Shown piece by piece: positions 9,075 to 17,510 of a stretch of 23,995 bases of DNA (positions are counted from its first letter, which is position 1; the number at the start of each line of letters is the position of its first letter). The notes under the pieces are model-generated. The model searched no databases, was not told the DNA's origin, and was given only the letters and a program-made list of their open reading frames with translations. The DNA comes from Planctomycetota bacterium (lineage in GTDB: Bacteria; Planctomycetota; GCA-002687715; DRQF01). The DNA lies in assembly GCA_024275615.1 (NCBI GenBank), contig JAJRYU010000391.1:1-23995 (forward strand). Direction: 5' to 3'. The translations under genes and the position numbers were made by a program.

Positions 9075-10987
9075 AACCAAAAATTCATCTTGAGCCATTC
9101 GATGGCGCGCCTGGACGCGACCCACCATACACGTCGATGTCCGGCATCGAGTGTTGCCATTCCTTCCATTCCCGTTTTCATCCAAAACGCAGGTGCGTCG
9201 ATCAGAGCTTCGGCGACGAAGACATTCTTGTTCTTGGATTGTTCGGCCATAGGTCGAATTCGGTCGATTCGTATTCGCCGTTTCTCTTCAGGACGAGCGT
9301 GGCAGGAGAATTCTCCATGCGGGTCGTCGCCAAGAAGTCCAATGTCTTTCTCATCGATCTTGATTTCAAGAACCCAACCGTCTGTTGGCGCAATCTCGAA
9401 GAGCGTTTCTCCTCGTTGGATCGCGTCCCCGACACGTGCATTCAGATCCCCAGACAGGACCACACCGTCCATGGGTGAACGAATCGTTGCGCCCTCAATC
9501 TTGTCGCGAGCAATCGCAAGGCTGGCAGCAAGGCTCTTTGCCTTTGCTATCGCCAAGCCAGCTTCCACGGCCTTGTTTTCCGCGAGGAATCGTCTTTCGT
9601 CTAAACGGACAACCGCAATTTCGGCCGCCAGGCGCGCTTCTTCCATGGCCAGTTCTTTAGTGTCGAATCGGCAAAGCACTTGCCCCTTCTCGACTTTGTC
9701 GCCCGCTCGTACCAACGACGCTTCGAGTGCGCCGTCGTTCGGCGCTGCGAGATGGTACTTCACGCCGGGTTGCAGAACGGTCGCCGCGGGTACATGGTAA
9801 TCCACGCTGCCAAATGCGACCCACAAAATGAGGCCCAAGACCGCGAGCTTCCAAGAAGTTGAAAACCAGAACCTCGGAGTTATGAAGTTTTTCAATTCCT
9901 GAGACGCACTGCAAAAGGCGTGACGGACCAAACCACGATTGGCTCTATCCACGAGATTCAATGCGGGCGCGTAACTGCTACATGTTTGCTGCAGATTGGC
10001 AATTTGTTCTGGGTCGAATGGTTCACCACCTGGACGACGCATGCCCAAGATGGCCACACATTGATCGTCCTTCATCAGTGGAATCGAAGCCACGTGGCTC
10101 CCACCGGCCGCCACCGACCACTGGGCATGGAGCCTGTGGTTTCGCGGAGATTCCTGCTGGTCAAGCCAATCTCGTCCTTCGGGCCAGACAACGGGCATCT
10201 TGGCGTCCAGCGATTCTTCAAAAGCAGCAAGCATGGCCTTGACGCCAGGACTCTTCTTCTTGACGTCATCGGCGCCTGAAATTGAGAGCATCTTAACGGC
10301 GTGGCCGTTCACGAGCGCCAAGGCCACGAGGTCACAGTCCGTGCGCCCGCGGATCCCATTGGTGATTGCGAAGGCGAGTTCGGTCTGCGAGCAGTATCCA
10401 GACACCCGAGCGAGTGCATCGGCGCCGGCGCCACTCGCTTCATCTTTTGTCGTTGCTTGTTCCGATCCTTGGGACTTACTGAATAACGCAAGGAAGATCG
10501 CTAACCTCTCCAATTGAGAGAGACGAAATCTGGCGTCAAGCTTGTTTTGAACTTCGGTCGCACAAACAACACACCCAACCTTGTTTCCGGCTCCATCCCA
10601 CAGGGGAGCTGCAAGCATCGCGGCTTTAATGGGGCGTCCTTCAGCCTCGAGAAGTTTGAATCGCGCGCGGGCGCTCCCAGCCAGAGTTTCTCCCATGAAG
10701 TCCTGAAGAATGTCTTTCCAGAACTCGCCGTTCTTGCCGTCTCCACCGATTTCGATATGCGCGTTTTGGGTCGACCCAGAAACTTCCATGGCCACATAGG
10801 GACTGGAGAAGAACTCCGACAATTCTCGGAGCGCAGTGTTGTAATAGCGCCCCTCGCCAACTTCCCCTCCGCTCAGTGCAGAAATCCTGCGCGTCACGTC
10901 TTCGAATCTCGGCGGCTTGCGATCTGAGTCTTCGGTACATGGCTCAACGTTGGGTTGGGTTCGAGTGCTTTCCTTCGTCTGACTCAC
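9071..10987 (-). CDS. GAF-domain membrane protein fused to an HlyD-type adaptor
   Basis: The start is GTG 10987, overlapping the PilZ stop (GTGA), and the product is 638 residues. Residues about 40-170 and 195-350 look like two GAF-type ligand-sensing domains; the fragments AAPLWDGAGNKVGCVVC and ASIPLMKDDQCVAILGMRRP are typical of GAF cores. A single transmembrane helix lies at about 379-395 (LAVLGLILWVAFGSV). Beyond it is an HlyD-like periplasmic part: a first lipoyl half at 405-435 (NDGALEASLVRAGDKVEKG), an alpha-helical hairpin at about 437-495, a second half at 500-535 (IRSPMDGVVLSGDLN) and a beta-barrel to about 615. The expected topology puts the GAF domains in the cytoplasm and the adaptor in the periplasm, so ligand binding inside could change the state of an exporter outside. 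The GAF assignment rests on pattern; the HlyD part is clear. It is translationally coupled to both neighbours. Confidence 0.85.
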   Translation of the reverse strand: MSQTKESTRTQPNVEPCTEDSDRKPPRFEDVTRRISALSGGEVGEGRYYNTALRELSEFFSSPYVAMEVSGSTQNAHIEIGGDGKNGEFWKDILQDFMGETLAGSARARFKLLEAEGRPIKAAMLAAPLWDGAGNKVGCVVCATEVQNKLDARFRLSQLERLAIFLALFSKSQGSEQATTKDEASGAGADALARVSGYCSQTELAFAITNGIRGRTDCDLVALALVNGHAVKMLSISGADDVKKKSPGVKAMLAAFEESLDAKMPVVWPEGRDWLDQQESPRNHRLHAQWSVAAGGSHVASIPLMKDDQCVAILGMRRPGGEPFDPEQIANLQQTCSSYAPALNLVDRANRGLVRHAFCSASQELKNFITPRFWFSTSWKLAVLGLILWVAFGSVDYHVPAATVLQPGVKYHLAAPNDGALEASLVRAGDKVEKGQVLCRFDTKELAMEEARLAAEIAVVRLDERRFLAENKAVEAGLAIAKAKSLAASLAIARDKIEGATIRSPMDGVVLSGDLNARVGDAIQRGETLFEIAPTDGWVLEIKIDEKDIGLLGDDPHGEFSCHARPEEKRRIRIDRIRPMAEQSKNKNVFVAEALIDAPAFWMKTGMEGMATLDAGHRRVWWVASRRAIEWLKMNFWL

Positions 10988-11391
10988 TTCGCGTGCATCC
11001 CCACCAAGGTAATCTTGTTGAAGAACGCTAACCCGGCTTCAAAAGTATTTTCGCGGACAAGACGACACCTCATGCAGCGTGCGAAGACCATGGGCAAGTC
11101 AACTTGCTCTTTATCAAATTCGACGCGGTAGATGTCGCCCGGTGTAAGCGGTACAGGGAGCAAGACTCTTGTTCCCCCTTCCGACAAATCTCCAGTCAAC
11201 CCTTTGGCCTGAAATCTGCTCATGTCACTGGCGTTGCCGGGCCGGACGACAATGTTCAGCCGCACTTCCAGGCGCTCATGGGCGCGAAGCTTGCGAATGC
11301 TGTCCATGGACTGACGCTCAAGATCGGCGACAAGATCGAAACCGAATTCGTCCAACACCGACCCTTGGCCGTTTTTTTCATTTTCTGACAT
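10984..11391 (-). CDS. PilZ-domain protein, putative cyclic di-GMP receptor
   Basis: I choose ATG 11391 (135 residues) because an AGGAG ribosome-binding site lies a few bases upstream. A GTG at 11430 would add 13 residues but lacks that support. The C-terminal two thirds match PilZ: RAHER gives the RxxxR motif and GDLSEGG gives the (D/N)xSxxG motif. Both are required for cyclic di-GMP binding in characterised PilZ proteins. The N-terminal 40 residues are acidic and polar, with no signal peptide. As the first gene of the minus-strand set, overlapping the GAF-HlyD gene by 4 bases, it may tie export or display of the giant repeat protein to cyclic di-GMP. That link is an inference. Confidence 0.85.
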   Translation of the reverse strand: MSENEKNGQGSVLDEFGFDLVADLERQSMDSIRKLRAHERLEVRLNIVVRPGNASDMSRFQAKGLTGDLSEGGTRVLLPVPLTPGDIYRVEFDKEQVDLPMVFARCMRCRLVRENTFEAGLAFFNKITLVGMHAK

Positions 11392-11668
11392 GAGGGGCTC
11401 TCCTGTGTCCTGGAGAGGTGGGCTCCCCACGCTCTACAGCTATCGGAAGCCCCCCATGATGCCCTTGACAAAATGGACCATTCAGGAAGGGTATTCATGA
11501 AAGATTAACAGTGAAAACGTCGATTAGGCTCTTCGGGCCGGGTTTTTACCCAAAACCATGAATAGAGCATTCGTTCACTTTCCTTGTCCACCGCATGGTG
11601 GAGACGACCTCGCCACTTTTTTTCGGGACCGAGTCGTCATAGCATCGGACATCAAAGGGGAGAAATAG
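11392..11668. promoter_or_regulatory. Divergent spacer between the PilZ set and the DUF4240-like gene
   Basis: This 277-bp non-coding stretch separates the two oppositely transcribed gene sets and must hold at least one promoter for each. I found no convincing sigma-70 pair on either strand. Ribosome-binding sites are clear at both edges: AGGAG for the PilZ gene and GGGGAG for the plus-strand gene. A short G+C-rich hairpin candidate (GGCTC/GGGCC) followed by GGGTTTTT lies near 11527-11547, but it is too weak to call a terminator. Confidence 0.35.
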
Positions 11669-12115
11669 ATGACGCAGGATGAATTTTGGGCCCTGATTTC
11701 CTTGCTCGACAAGGAACAAATGGCCCTTGAGCATGGCGACGGCGAAGATGACTTCGTTACGGCTCCCTTAGTCCGAGCCCTCTCAGAACAGCCGGAACAA
11801 GAAATAATCGCCTTTGACGATATTTTGAGCGGATTCCTCTATGAACTTGATGGCCAGAGTTACGCCTATCATGCTGGAGTCTGCGGGCAATACGAAGATC
11901 TCTTCCTGTATTGCCGCTGCGTCGCCGTCGCCAGCGGTCGGAGTGCTTATCATGAAATCGCTGCCGATCCGACGGCCATGCCCGCAGAAATGGAATTCGA
12001 ACCGTTAATAACGGTTGTAGAACGAGCCTGGTTCAAGAAAACCGGCAAAGAGTATGAACATGAGACAATCTTTAGCGTTGAAATGTATGCCAACAAGATG
12101 AACTGGCCGGATTGA
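11669..12115 (+). CDS. DUF4240-like protein
   Basis: This is a 148-residue acidic, soluble protein starting at ATG 11669 behind GGGGAG. The N-terminus MTQDEFWALISLLDKEQ, the EQEIIAFDDILSGFLYELDG segment and the stretch from YEDLFLYCRCVAVASGR to the conserved ADP segment fit the DUF4240 family, found mostly in bacteria and of unknown function. There is no signal peptide or transmembrane segment. It precedes the MoxR-DUF58-transglutaminase genes by 48 bp on the same strand and may be co-transcribed with them, although DUF4240 proteins are not an established part of that set. The family assignment is from memory of the pattern and is moderately sure; no enzymatic function can be given. Confidence 0.7.
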   Translation: MTQDEFWALISLLDKEQMALEHGDGEDDFVTAPLVRALSEQPEQEIIAFDDILSGFLYELDGQSYAYHAGVCGQYEDLFLYCRCVAVASGRSAYHEIAADPTAMPAEMEFEPLITVVERAWFKKTGKEYEHETIFSVEMYANKMNWPD

Positions 12116-12163
12116 ATCAACAGATTCTTGCTCCTTTCGACTCGGGTGCCTAGACTATGCGGC

Positions 12164-13120
12164 ATGGAAGAATCACGACAATCTCTGCATGCCCTGGCCG
12201 ACAACATCTCCAGTGTATTTTTCGGCCACAAACGGGCGATCAAACTCACGCTCACTGCGCTTCTTGCCAAAGGTCATCTCTTGATCTAGGACGCTCCCGG
12301 AGTCGGCAAAACCCTCTTGGCACGAGCCGTTGCCCAATCCTTGGACCTGGAATTTAGGCGCATACAGTTCACTCCAGATCTACTTCCCAGTGATATCACC
12401 GGTGTATCGATCTACGATCCAGCAGAACGCCATTTCGAATTCGTACCCGGTCCCGTTTTCACCAACATCTTGCTCGCTGATGAAATCAACAGGAGCAGCC
12501 CCCGGACTCAATCCAGCCTCTTGGAAACAATGGGCGAGGGTCAGGTCTCTGTCGATGGTGAAACTCGAATCTTAGCACAGCCCTTCTTTGTCATGGCGAC
12601 GCAAAACCCCATTGAACTGCAAGGCACCTATCCACTTCCGGAAGCGCAACTTGATCGTTTCTTGTTGTGCATTGACCTGGGGTATCCTGACAGCGTGAGC
12701 GAAGCTCGGATCCTGGAAAGCCATCAACTGATTGAGCCGATTGATGAACTGAAGCCCGTCATGAGTGCCACGGCCCTAGCTCAATGCCAAACCGACTCGG
12801 CGCAAGTGACTGTCTCAGCGGAGATGCGAACTTACATTGTCGACCTGGCTAACGCCACACGTCAGCATGATGGACTCCGACTTGGACTCAGCCCACGAGG
12901 CAGTTTGGCTCTGATGAAGACCGCCCAGGCATGGGCCTATCTCGCTGGAGTCAGTTATGTCAGTCCAGATGATGTCAAGGCTGTCGCGGAATCCGTTCTG
13001 AGCCACCGGCTCATTGCTGATGTCAGAATGGAATACGCAGGGGGTTCCATGCCCGACCTGGTCAAGGAGATCATTGCCAGCGTCCCCGTGCCAACAACGT
13101 CTCAAAAGTTGTCCAACTGA
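12164..13120 (+). pseudogene. MoxR-family AAA+ ATPase interrupted by an in-frame TAG
   Basis: Read from ATG 12164, the frame encodes a complete MoxR-type ATPase of 318 codons except for TAG at 12287-12289 (codon 42). The stop sits between HLLI and the Walker A segment DAPGVGKT, at a position usually occupied by Glu in this family, so one G-to-T change (GAG to TAG) would explain it. Everything after it looks intact: Walker B (LLADEINR), sensor 1 (ATQNP) and the C-terminal lid with GLSPRGSLAL. Initiation at the next ATG, 12317, would lose Walker A and give an inactive protein. MoxR ATPases usually work as chaperones for neighbouring DUF58/VWA proteins. The stop is a recent nonsense mutation, a sequencing error or, less likely, a readthrough site. 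hemB in this window ends in TAG, so general recoding of TAG is unlikely. Confidence 0.85.
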
Positions 13121-13126
13121 GGTGCC

Positions 13127-14344
13127 ATGCGCGAATCCGTAACTCCAAGTTGTGGCTCCGGTTGGGTCCTTACTGTGATCGGATTCATCTCCGTGATTGC
13201 CGGTCTGAAGAAAGACTCCGCGTCGACGGCGGCATTTGGATTGATGCTCATCTGTTTCACGCTCTACCTCAATTGGTTTGTTCGAAGCGCAGCACGTTCC
13301 ATCGTTCTCAACCAAAGGTGCCCTGGCCGCATCTTTGAAGGAGACAGTATTGAAGTCAGGATTACCTTAGAGAACAAGAGCCTCAAGCGCCATGCGCACG
13401 CTCGATTCAGCGAATGGCCGACAGTGGCGCCATCGTCTCGTAAACGTCTTCTTTTTTCGTCAGAGCTTGATCCCGGCACCCACACGGAACGCAAGTATGA
13501 CGTACGCTGCGAACTCAATCGCGGGCGCTATCGAGCGAGTACCGCACTGCTCAGGGTCAGCGACCCGTTTGGCCTTTTCGAGTGCCGACGCAAGCTGCAA
13601 ACCGACAACGAAATCATCGTCTTGCCAAGTATTCACCCCATTCCTAAGAGTTTGCTCCTCGCTTCAGGATTGAGCCGTCTAGGAGTCACAGAGCAACATC
13701 GGCGCATCGGTTCATCCAACGAATTCCTGAGCGTCCGGGAATACCGTCATGGAGACCCGAGGTCCCGCATTTTGTGGAAACAGAGTGCCAGGCGCGACTC
13801 ACTCGTCGTTAGGGAGAACCTCGCCGAAGCCGAAGGCGGACTCGTCATCGTCATCGACCGCAATGTCAGTGTCGACGCCCCGGGTGTCGGTGTGGGTATC
13901 CTCGATCAGGGCGCCAGGTTGGCGGCTTCACTCGCCCATCGTGCCAATAAGTGTGGAGAGACAGTCGCTCTTGTCACAGACGTCACAGAATCGGGTTACC
14001 TTCGATCCGGTCACTCCATTGAACACATGTTTACGCTCATGGAACGACTGGCAGATGTGGCTCTGAGCCCGTCCCTAACGCTACCGATCATGCTTGGGTC
14101 CCTTTTTGACCGTGTGGAATTGGAATCGCAAATCTGTGTCATCACCACGCTCAATCACCCTCATCGACAACAATCTAACGCTATCATGCGGCAATTGACG
14201 AACCTGGGCCACCACGTCATTGTCGCGGTCTTGCCGTCACCGCGAGACGAACCCTTCGTCAACACGCCAGTAGGAGACTGCGTTGATGGCATCCCTCATG
14301 TTTGGATCGGATGGCCTGCGAAGGACGCGGAGCAAGTGGCATGA
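13127..14344 (+). CDS. DUF58 membrane-anchored protein
   Basis: This is a 405-residue protein starting 6 bp after the MoxR stop, with GAGGTG as ribosome-binding site. Two transmembrane helices (about 11-28 and 33-52) are followed by a soluble part. The DUF58 signature SVREYRHGDPRSRILWKQ lies near residues 202-219. A VWA-like strand, VIVIDRN, follows at about 240-246 and resembles the start of a metal-binding fold, although the MIDAS DxSxS pattern is not complete (DRNVS). Proteins of this type are nearly always encoded beside MoxR and transglutaminase genes and are thought to act with the ATPase in envelope processes. The end overlaps the next gene by ATGA. It looks intact even though the partner ATPase gene upstream is interrupted. 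Confidence 0.9.
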   Translation: MRESVTPSCGSGWVLTVIGFISVIAGLKKDSASTAAFGLMLICFTLYLNWFVRSAARSIVLNQRCPGRIFEGDSIEVRITLENKSLKRHAHARFSEWPTVAPSSRKRLLFSSELDPGTHTERKYDVRCELNRGRYRASTALLRVSDPFGLFECRRKLQTDNEIIVLPSIHPIPKSLLLASGLSRLGVTEQHRRIGSSNEFLSVREYRHGDPRSRILWKQSARRDSLVVRENLAEAEGGLVIVIDRNVSVDAPGVGVGILDQGARLAASLAHRANKCGETVALVTDVTESGYLRSGHSIEHMFTLMERLADVALSPSLTLPIMLGSLFDRVELESQICVITTLNHPHRQQSNAIMRQLTNLGHHVIVAVLPSPRDEPFVNTPVGDCVDGIPHVWIGWPAKDAEQVA

Positions 14345-16569
14345 AGAATTACCAGTCACCTTTCGTCTATGCGAACAGCGCGGAAATGAGGCTCTTTCTT
14401 CTCGATGCTGCCATGAGTGCGATCTTGGTTCTATTCCTCGCCGCTATCAGTACTTGGGAAAGTCCATGGATCGATGGGCCTCTTCTCGCTTTGTGGGCCA
14501 TGACCCCTCAAGCACTTGCTAGATTCCTGCGGTCCAGACCCTGGCCGAAGAGTGCGGCCAAGAGTTTCTTGGTGTGCCTCATGTTGGTGGGAATTGCCGT
14601 GCTTATCGGAGCGACAGGATGGCATTTTATTTCCGAGAGCATCGACCTCAATGTTGGCATCGGGCAGGAGGTGGCCATCATCTTGCTGACCAGTTGGGCC
14701 TCTGGTTTTTTCCTATTCCAAGTTCAGACCTATCGTCTACATGATGCCCTCTCCTTTGGAGCCTTGGCAATCGGCTTGGTTGACAGCCGCCCAAACGGTC
14801 TCTATTGGGCCGTATCATTCGTATTTTTCTTCTTCATGGCCTCTCCCATTCGACACCAGCTTTTTGACATACACGCTTTTTCGGCCCGCCCCAGATTGTA
14901 CTTGCGCCAAGGTGCTGGGCTCATTTGGTCAACTCTCGCCATAGCTCTTCTCATTTTCGTCGTCGGCGAAGCCACGAGTCGCCATTTCATAGGCGAAACT
15001 GGAAGCACCTGGGGCAACTTGGTGGCCACGAGAAATGATGGGCGAACCATCGGTTGGAATCCGACTTTGGACCTTTCCGATTTCGGCAGACTCCGAGAAG
15101 ACGACATGGAAGCCTATAGAGTGCGAATCCGAGACGCCGCAACTGGTAAGCCTGTGCTGCCACCCCTGTTGGCAAGAATTGATGCTAGCACCCATTGGCG
15201 TATGAAGGCCTTGGCAATTGTCTCGAATGGTGGTGCCACATGGCACCAAGTACCGAACAAGAATTTCAAGGCGAATCCCAACGTTGGGCGCGTGAGGCTC
15301 ATGCCCGTCCGCAATACGAGAATCGTCCAGATTTACGAGTTGGAACGCGTGACCCCGATCACGTCCCTCATTCCGGTTCCCTACCAGGCCGCCTCCGTTT
15401 CTATCATTGAAACCGAAGCTCAAAATATCAGCTTGGGCGTTAGCGAAAGAGGAGAACTCACAGCATTTGGCGCCGATCAGAAACCTTCATATCCCCAGGG
15501 AGATCGCATCGAGTATGCAATCACCCACAATCTGCGCCCCTGGAATCAAAGCTCCAAGAACGACAGACCCAAGGATGTCCACTTGGTCTTCCCATCAACC
15601 GCGGAAATTGGCTTCGACCTTCGTGAATTGGCGGACGAGGTGTTCGGCAAGTCTCGAACTTTGGGAAACAAGATTAGGAAACTGAAGAAGTTCTATGAGA
15701 CGTCATTTGTCTACGATGTCAAAATTTTCTGGCATGAGAAACGCAGAAGAGGAGACACCCATTTAAAGAACTTTCTCAAGCGAACAAAAGTCGGTGACTG
15801 TGGCTACTTCGCGGCGTCCGCGTGTCTTCTCTTGCGGGCAGCCGGGATTCCATCACGTATAGTCCAGGGTTATTTGGGCATGAAATGGGACGCAGAAGAA
15901 GAGTGTTTCTTGATCCACAACAATAGCGCTCACGCTTGGGTTGAGTTTTTTGACGAGTCAAGCCTTGGATGGCAGGTTCTTGACGCAACGGGATTCGTTG
16001 AGAAACGCGGGGAACTTCGCGGCGACGGAACCACAGTCGCGATTCCAAATACGTCCACAGCTAAAAAGACTGATGGGCAATCCAAGAAACAATATGGAGT
16101 GAGTCGTCTCTGGAGCGCGGTAACCACCGAATACAACAATACCCGAGCGCTCATGGTCTTCTTTGGAGCTGTCGGTGTCCTCTTGGTGGCTGCCTTCATG
16201 AAGCGCCCGCGAATCGCACCACGCAGAGGAAAGAACATCGAAATAGACAACGCTTTCCCACTGCCTCAAAACTACAAATTCCCCCAAAGTCCTGAGGATA
16301 TTGTGCCCACCAATTCTCGAGAACTTGTCATCAGTAGATATGATACTTGGCAGGCACAGTTATCCCGATGGCGCAGCCAGCGCGCACCGCAAGAAACACC
16401 GCGAGAACACGCCGAACGGCTTTCAATGGAACATGCAAAACATGGCGATTCCATCCGTTTTGTTGCCCAAACGTTCTGCGATGCTCTGTTCGGCAAGAAG
16501 ACCATAAGTCAAGAGACCTATCGCGAATTTGATCGGTCTCTTGGCCGTCTCAAAAATCACTTGCGCTGA
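14341..16569 (+). CDS. TgpA-like membrane transglutaminase
   Basis: The chosen start is ATG 14341, whose ATGA overlaps the DUF58 stop; an in-frame ATG at 14302 lies inside that gene. The product is 742 residues. Five or more transmembrane helices occupy residues about 18-210. A large extracytoplasmic region contains the transglutaminase-like triad: Cys487 in GDCGYFAASA, His531 in NNSAHAWVEF and Asp548 in VLDAT. Another transmembrane helix lies at about 603-620. A cytoplasmic tail of about 120 residues (RYDTWQAQLSRW, TPREHAERL) resembles the DUF4129-type end of TgpA proteins. The domain order is that of TgpA-like proteins, which are linked to MoxR and DUF58 genes and to envelope functions in other bacteria. 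The catalytic residues are present, so the enzyme is probably active; its substrate is unknown. Confidence 0.9.
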   Translation: MKNYQSPFVYANSAEMRLFLLDAAMSAILVLFLAAISTWESPWIDGPLLALWAMTPQALARFLRSRPWPKSAAKSFLVCLMLVGIAVLIGATGWHFISESIDLNVGIGQEVAIILLTSWASGFFLFQVQTYRLHDALSFGALAIGLVDSRPNGLYWAVSFVFFFFMASPIRHQLFDIHAFSARPRLYLRQGAGLIWSTLAIALLIFVVGEATSRHFIGETGSTWGNLVATRNDGRTIGWNPTLDLSDFGRLREDDMEAYRVRIRDAATGKPVLPPLLARIDASTHWRMKALAIVSNGGATWHQVPNKNFKANPNVGRVRLMPVRNTRIVQIYELERVTPITSLIPVPYQAASVSIIETEAQNISLGVSERGELTAFGADQKPSYPQGDRIEYAITHNLRPWNQSSKNDRPKDVHLVFPSTAEIGFDLRELADEVFGKSRTLGNKIRKLKKFYETSFVYDVKIFWHEKRRRGDTHLKNFLKRTKVGDCGYFAASACLLLRAAGIPSRIVQGYLGMKWDAEEECFLIHNNSAHAWVEFFDESSLGWQVLDATGFVEKRGELRGDGTTVAIPNTSTAKKTDGQSKKQYGVSRLWSAVTTEYNNTRALMVFFGAVGVLLVAAFMKRPRIAPRRGKNIEIDNAFPLPQNYKFPQSPEDIVPTNSRELVISRYDTWQAQLSRWRSQRAPQETPREHAERLSMEHAKHGDSIRFVAQTFCDALFGKKTISQETYREFDRSLGRLKNHLR

Positions 16570-16667
16570 TCCCACTCCTGTCTATCCTTTGGAGTCGACG
16601 ACCTCCGACCTCGAAACGAGACTATCGAGTCATTCGGTCTTAGGTCCATCGCCTACGGAGCAAGATC

Positions 16668-17510
16668 ATGTCAAAATATGTTTTCATCTTGGGGTTGCTC
16701 TTCTTTGCTCTGTCATGGCAATCGAATACGGGCGATACGCGGGCACAACACCGTACTTTTGACGCCACGCTTTGGGTTCAGAATGCGGTTGAATGGCGCG
16801 CGCACGCGCGTCAGGCTTTCAATTGCGCTGACGACGTCCTGGGAAGATTGGTCGCGGACAAGAACTGGACTGCCGCACTGGAACAAGCTGCCGACCCAGA
16901 GCGTTCAAAAAAACATCCAGCCATCGTTATTGACATCGATGAAACCGTTCTCGACAACTCTCCGTTTCAAGCGCGACTCATACTCGATAAGGAAACCTAT
17001 TCCTCCAAGAACTGGAAAGCGTGGGTAGACCAAGCTGATGCCTCACCAGTACCTGGAGCCAGGGCGTTCTTGGCCCATGCCACTCGACTCGGCATTGAGA
17101 TCTTCTATGTCACAAACCGTACCGCGGACTTGGAGGCTGTCACCAGAAAGAATCTCGCACTGTACGGTTTTCCCTTGAACAAGAACATCGACACCGTATT
17201 GATGAAAGGCGAAAAACCTCAATGGAAGTCCGACAAAGGATCACGGCGACAGTTGATCGCCAAGACTCATCGCATCGTCATGCTCATCGGCGATGACTTC
17301 GCCGATTTTTCCTCTGCCGCCAGAGTCGACTCGCAGGCCCGGTTGGCATCAGAAACTTCTTCTGGCCCTCTTTGGGGTCGCGGATGGTTCATCTTGCCCA
17401 ATCCATGCTACGGTACATGGCAGAAAGCCCTTATTGGCTTCAAGAGTGACCTTGCTGCCGATGCCAAAGAAAGCGTGGAAATCAATGCCCTTGACCCACG
17501 CCGCCCATGA
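16668..17510 (+). CDS. Class C (HAD subfamily IIIB) acid phosphatase
   Basis: This 280-residue protein starts at ATG 16668, eight bases after GGAG. A signal peptide occupies about residues 1-26 (VFILGLLFFALSW, ending near RAQ). It lacks the lipobox cysteine of the e(P4)-type lipoproteins, so the product is likely a soluble periplasmic enzyme. HAD motifs are in order: VIDIDETVLD with Asp89 and Asp91, VTNR at 148-151, lysines around 180-190 (LMKGEKPQWK), and GDDFADF at 208-214 with acidic ligands Asp209, Asp210 and Asp213. Members remove phosphate from nucleotides and other monoesters. The stop overlaps the start of the permease gene, suggesting coupled expression and possibly uptake of the dephosphorylated product (inference). 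Confidence 0.92.
   Translation: MSKYVFILGLLFFALSWQSNTGDTRAQHRTFDATLWVQNAVEWRAHARQAFNCADDVLGRLVADKNWTAALEQAADPERSKKHPAIVIDIDETVLDNSPFQARLILDKETYSSKNWKAWVDQADASPVPGARAFLAHATRLGIEIFYVTNRTADLEAVTRKNLALYGFPLNKNIDTVLMKGEKPQWKSDKGSRRQLIAKTHRIVMLIGDDFADFSSAARVDSQARLASETSSGPLWGRGWFILPNPCYGTWQKALIGFKSDLAADAKESVEINALDPRRP

Noticed and set aside
9072..9185. Longer start of the M50-HlyD gene at 9185
   Set aside because: It would overlap the previous gene by over 100 bp and add an unrelated Arg/Asn-rich leader. ATGA at 9074 is the consistent coupled start.
8994..9800. A 268-codon plus-strand frame opposite the M50-HlyD and GAF-HlyD genes
   Set aside because: It is antisense to two well-supported coding regions, has Ser/Arg/Ala-rich shadow-like composition and no family match.
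11392..11430. GTG 11430 as the PilZ start
   Set aside because: No ribosome-binding site fits it, whereas AGGAG precedes ATG 11391 at a normal distance.
11465..11470. TTGACA as a -35 box for the plus-strand DUF4240-like gene
   Set aside because: The only -10-like sequence is about 21 bases away, and the gene starts about 200 bp further on. The reverse strand offers no better pair.
12317..13120. MoxR gene starting at ATG 12317 as a normal short protein
   Set aside because: It would lack Walker A, while recognisable MoxR sequence continues in frame upstream through the TAG to 12164.
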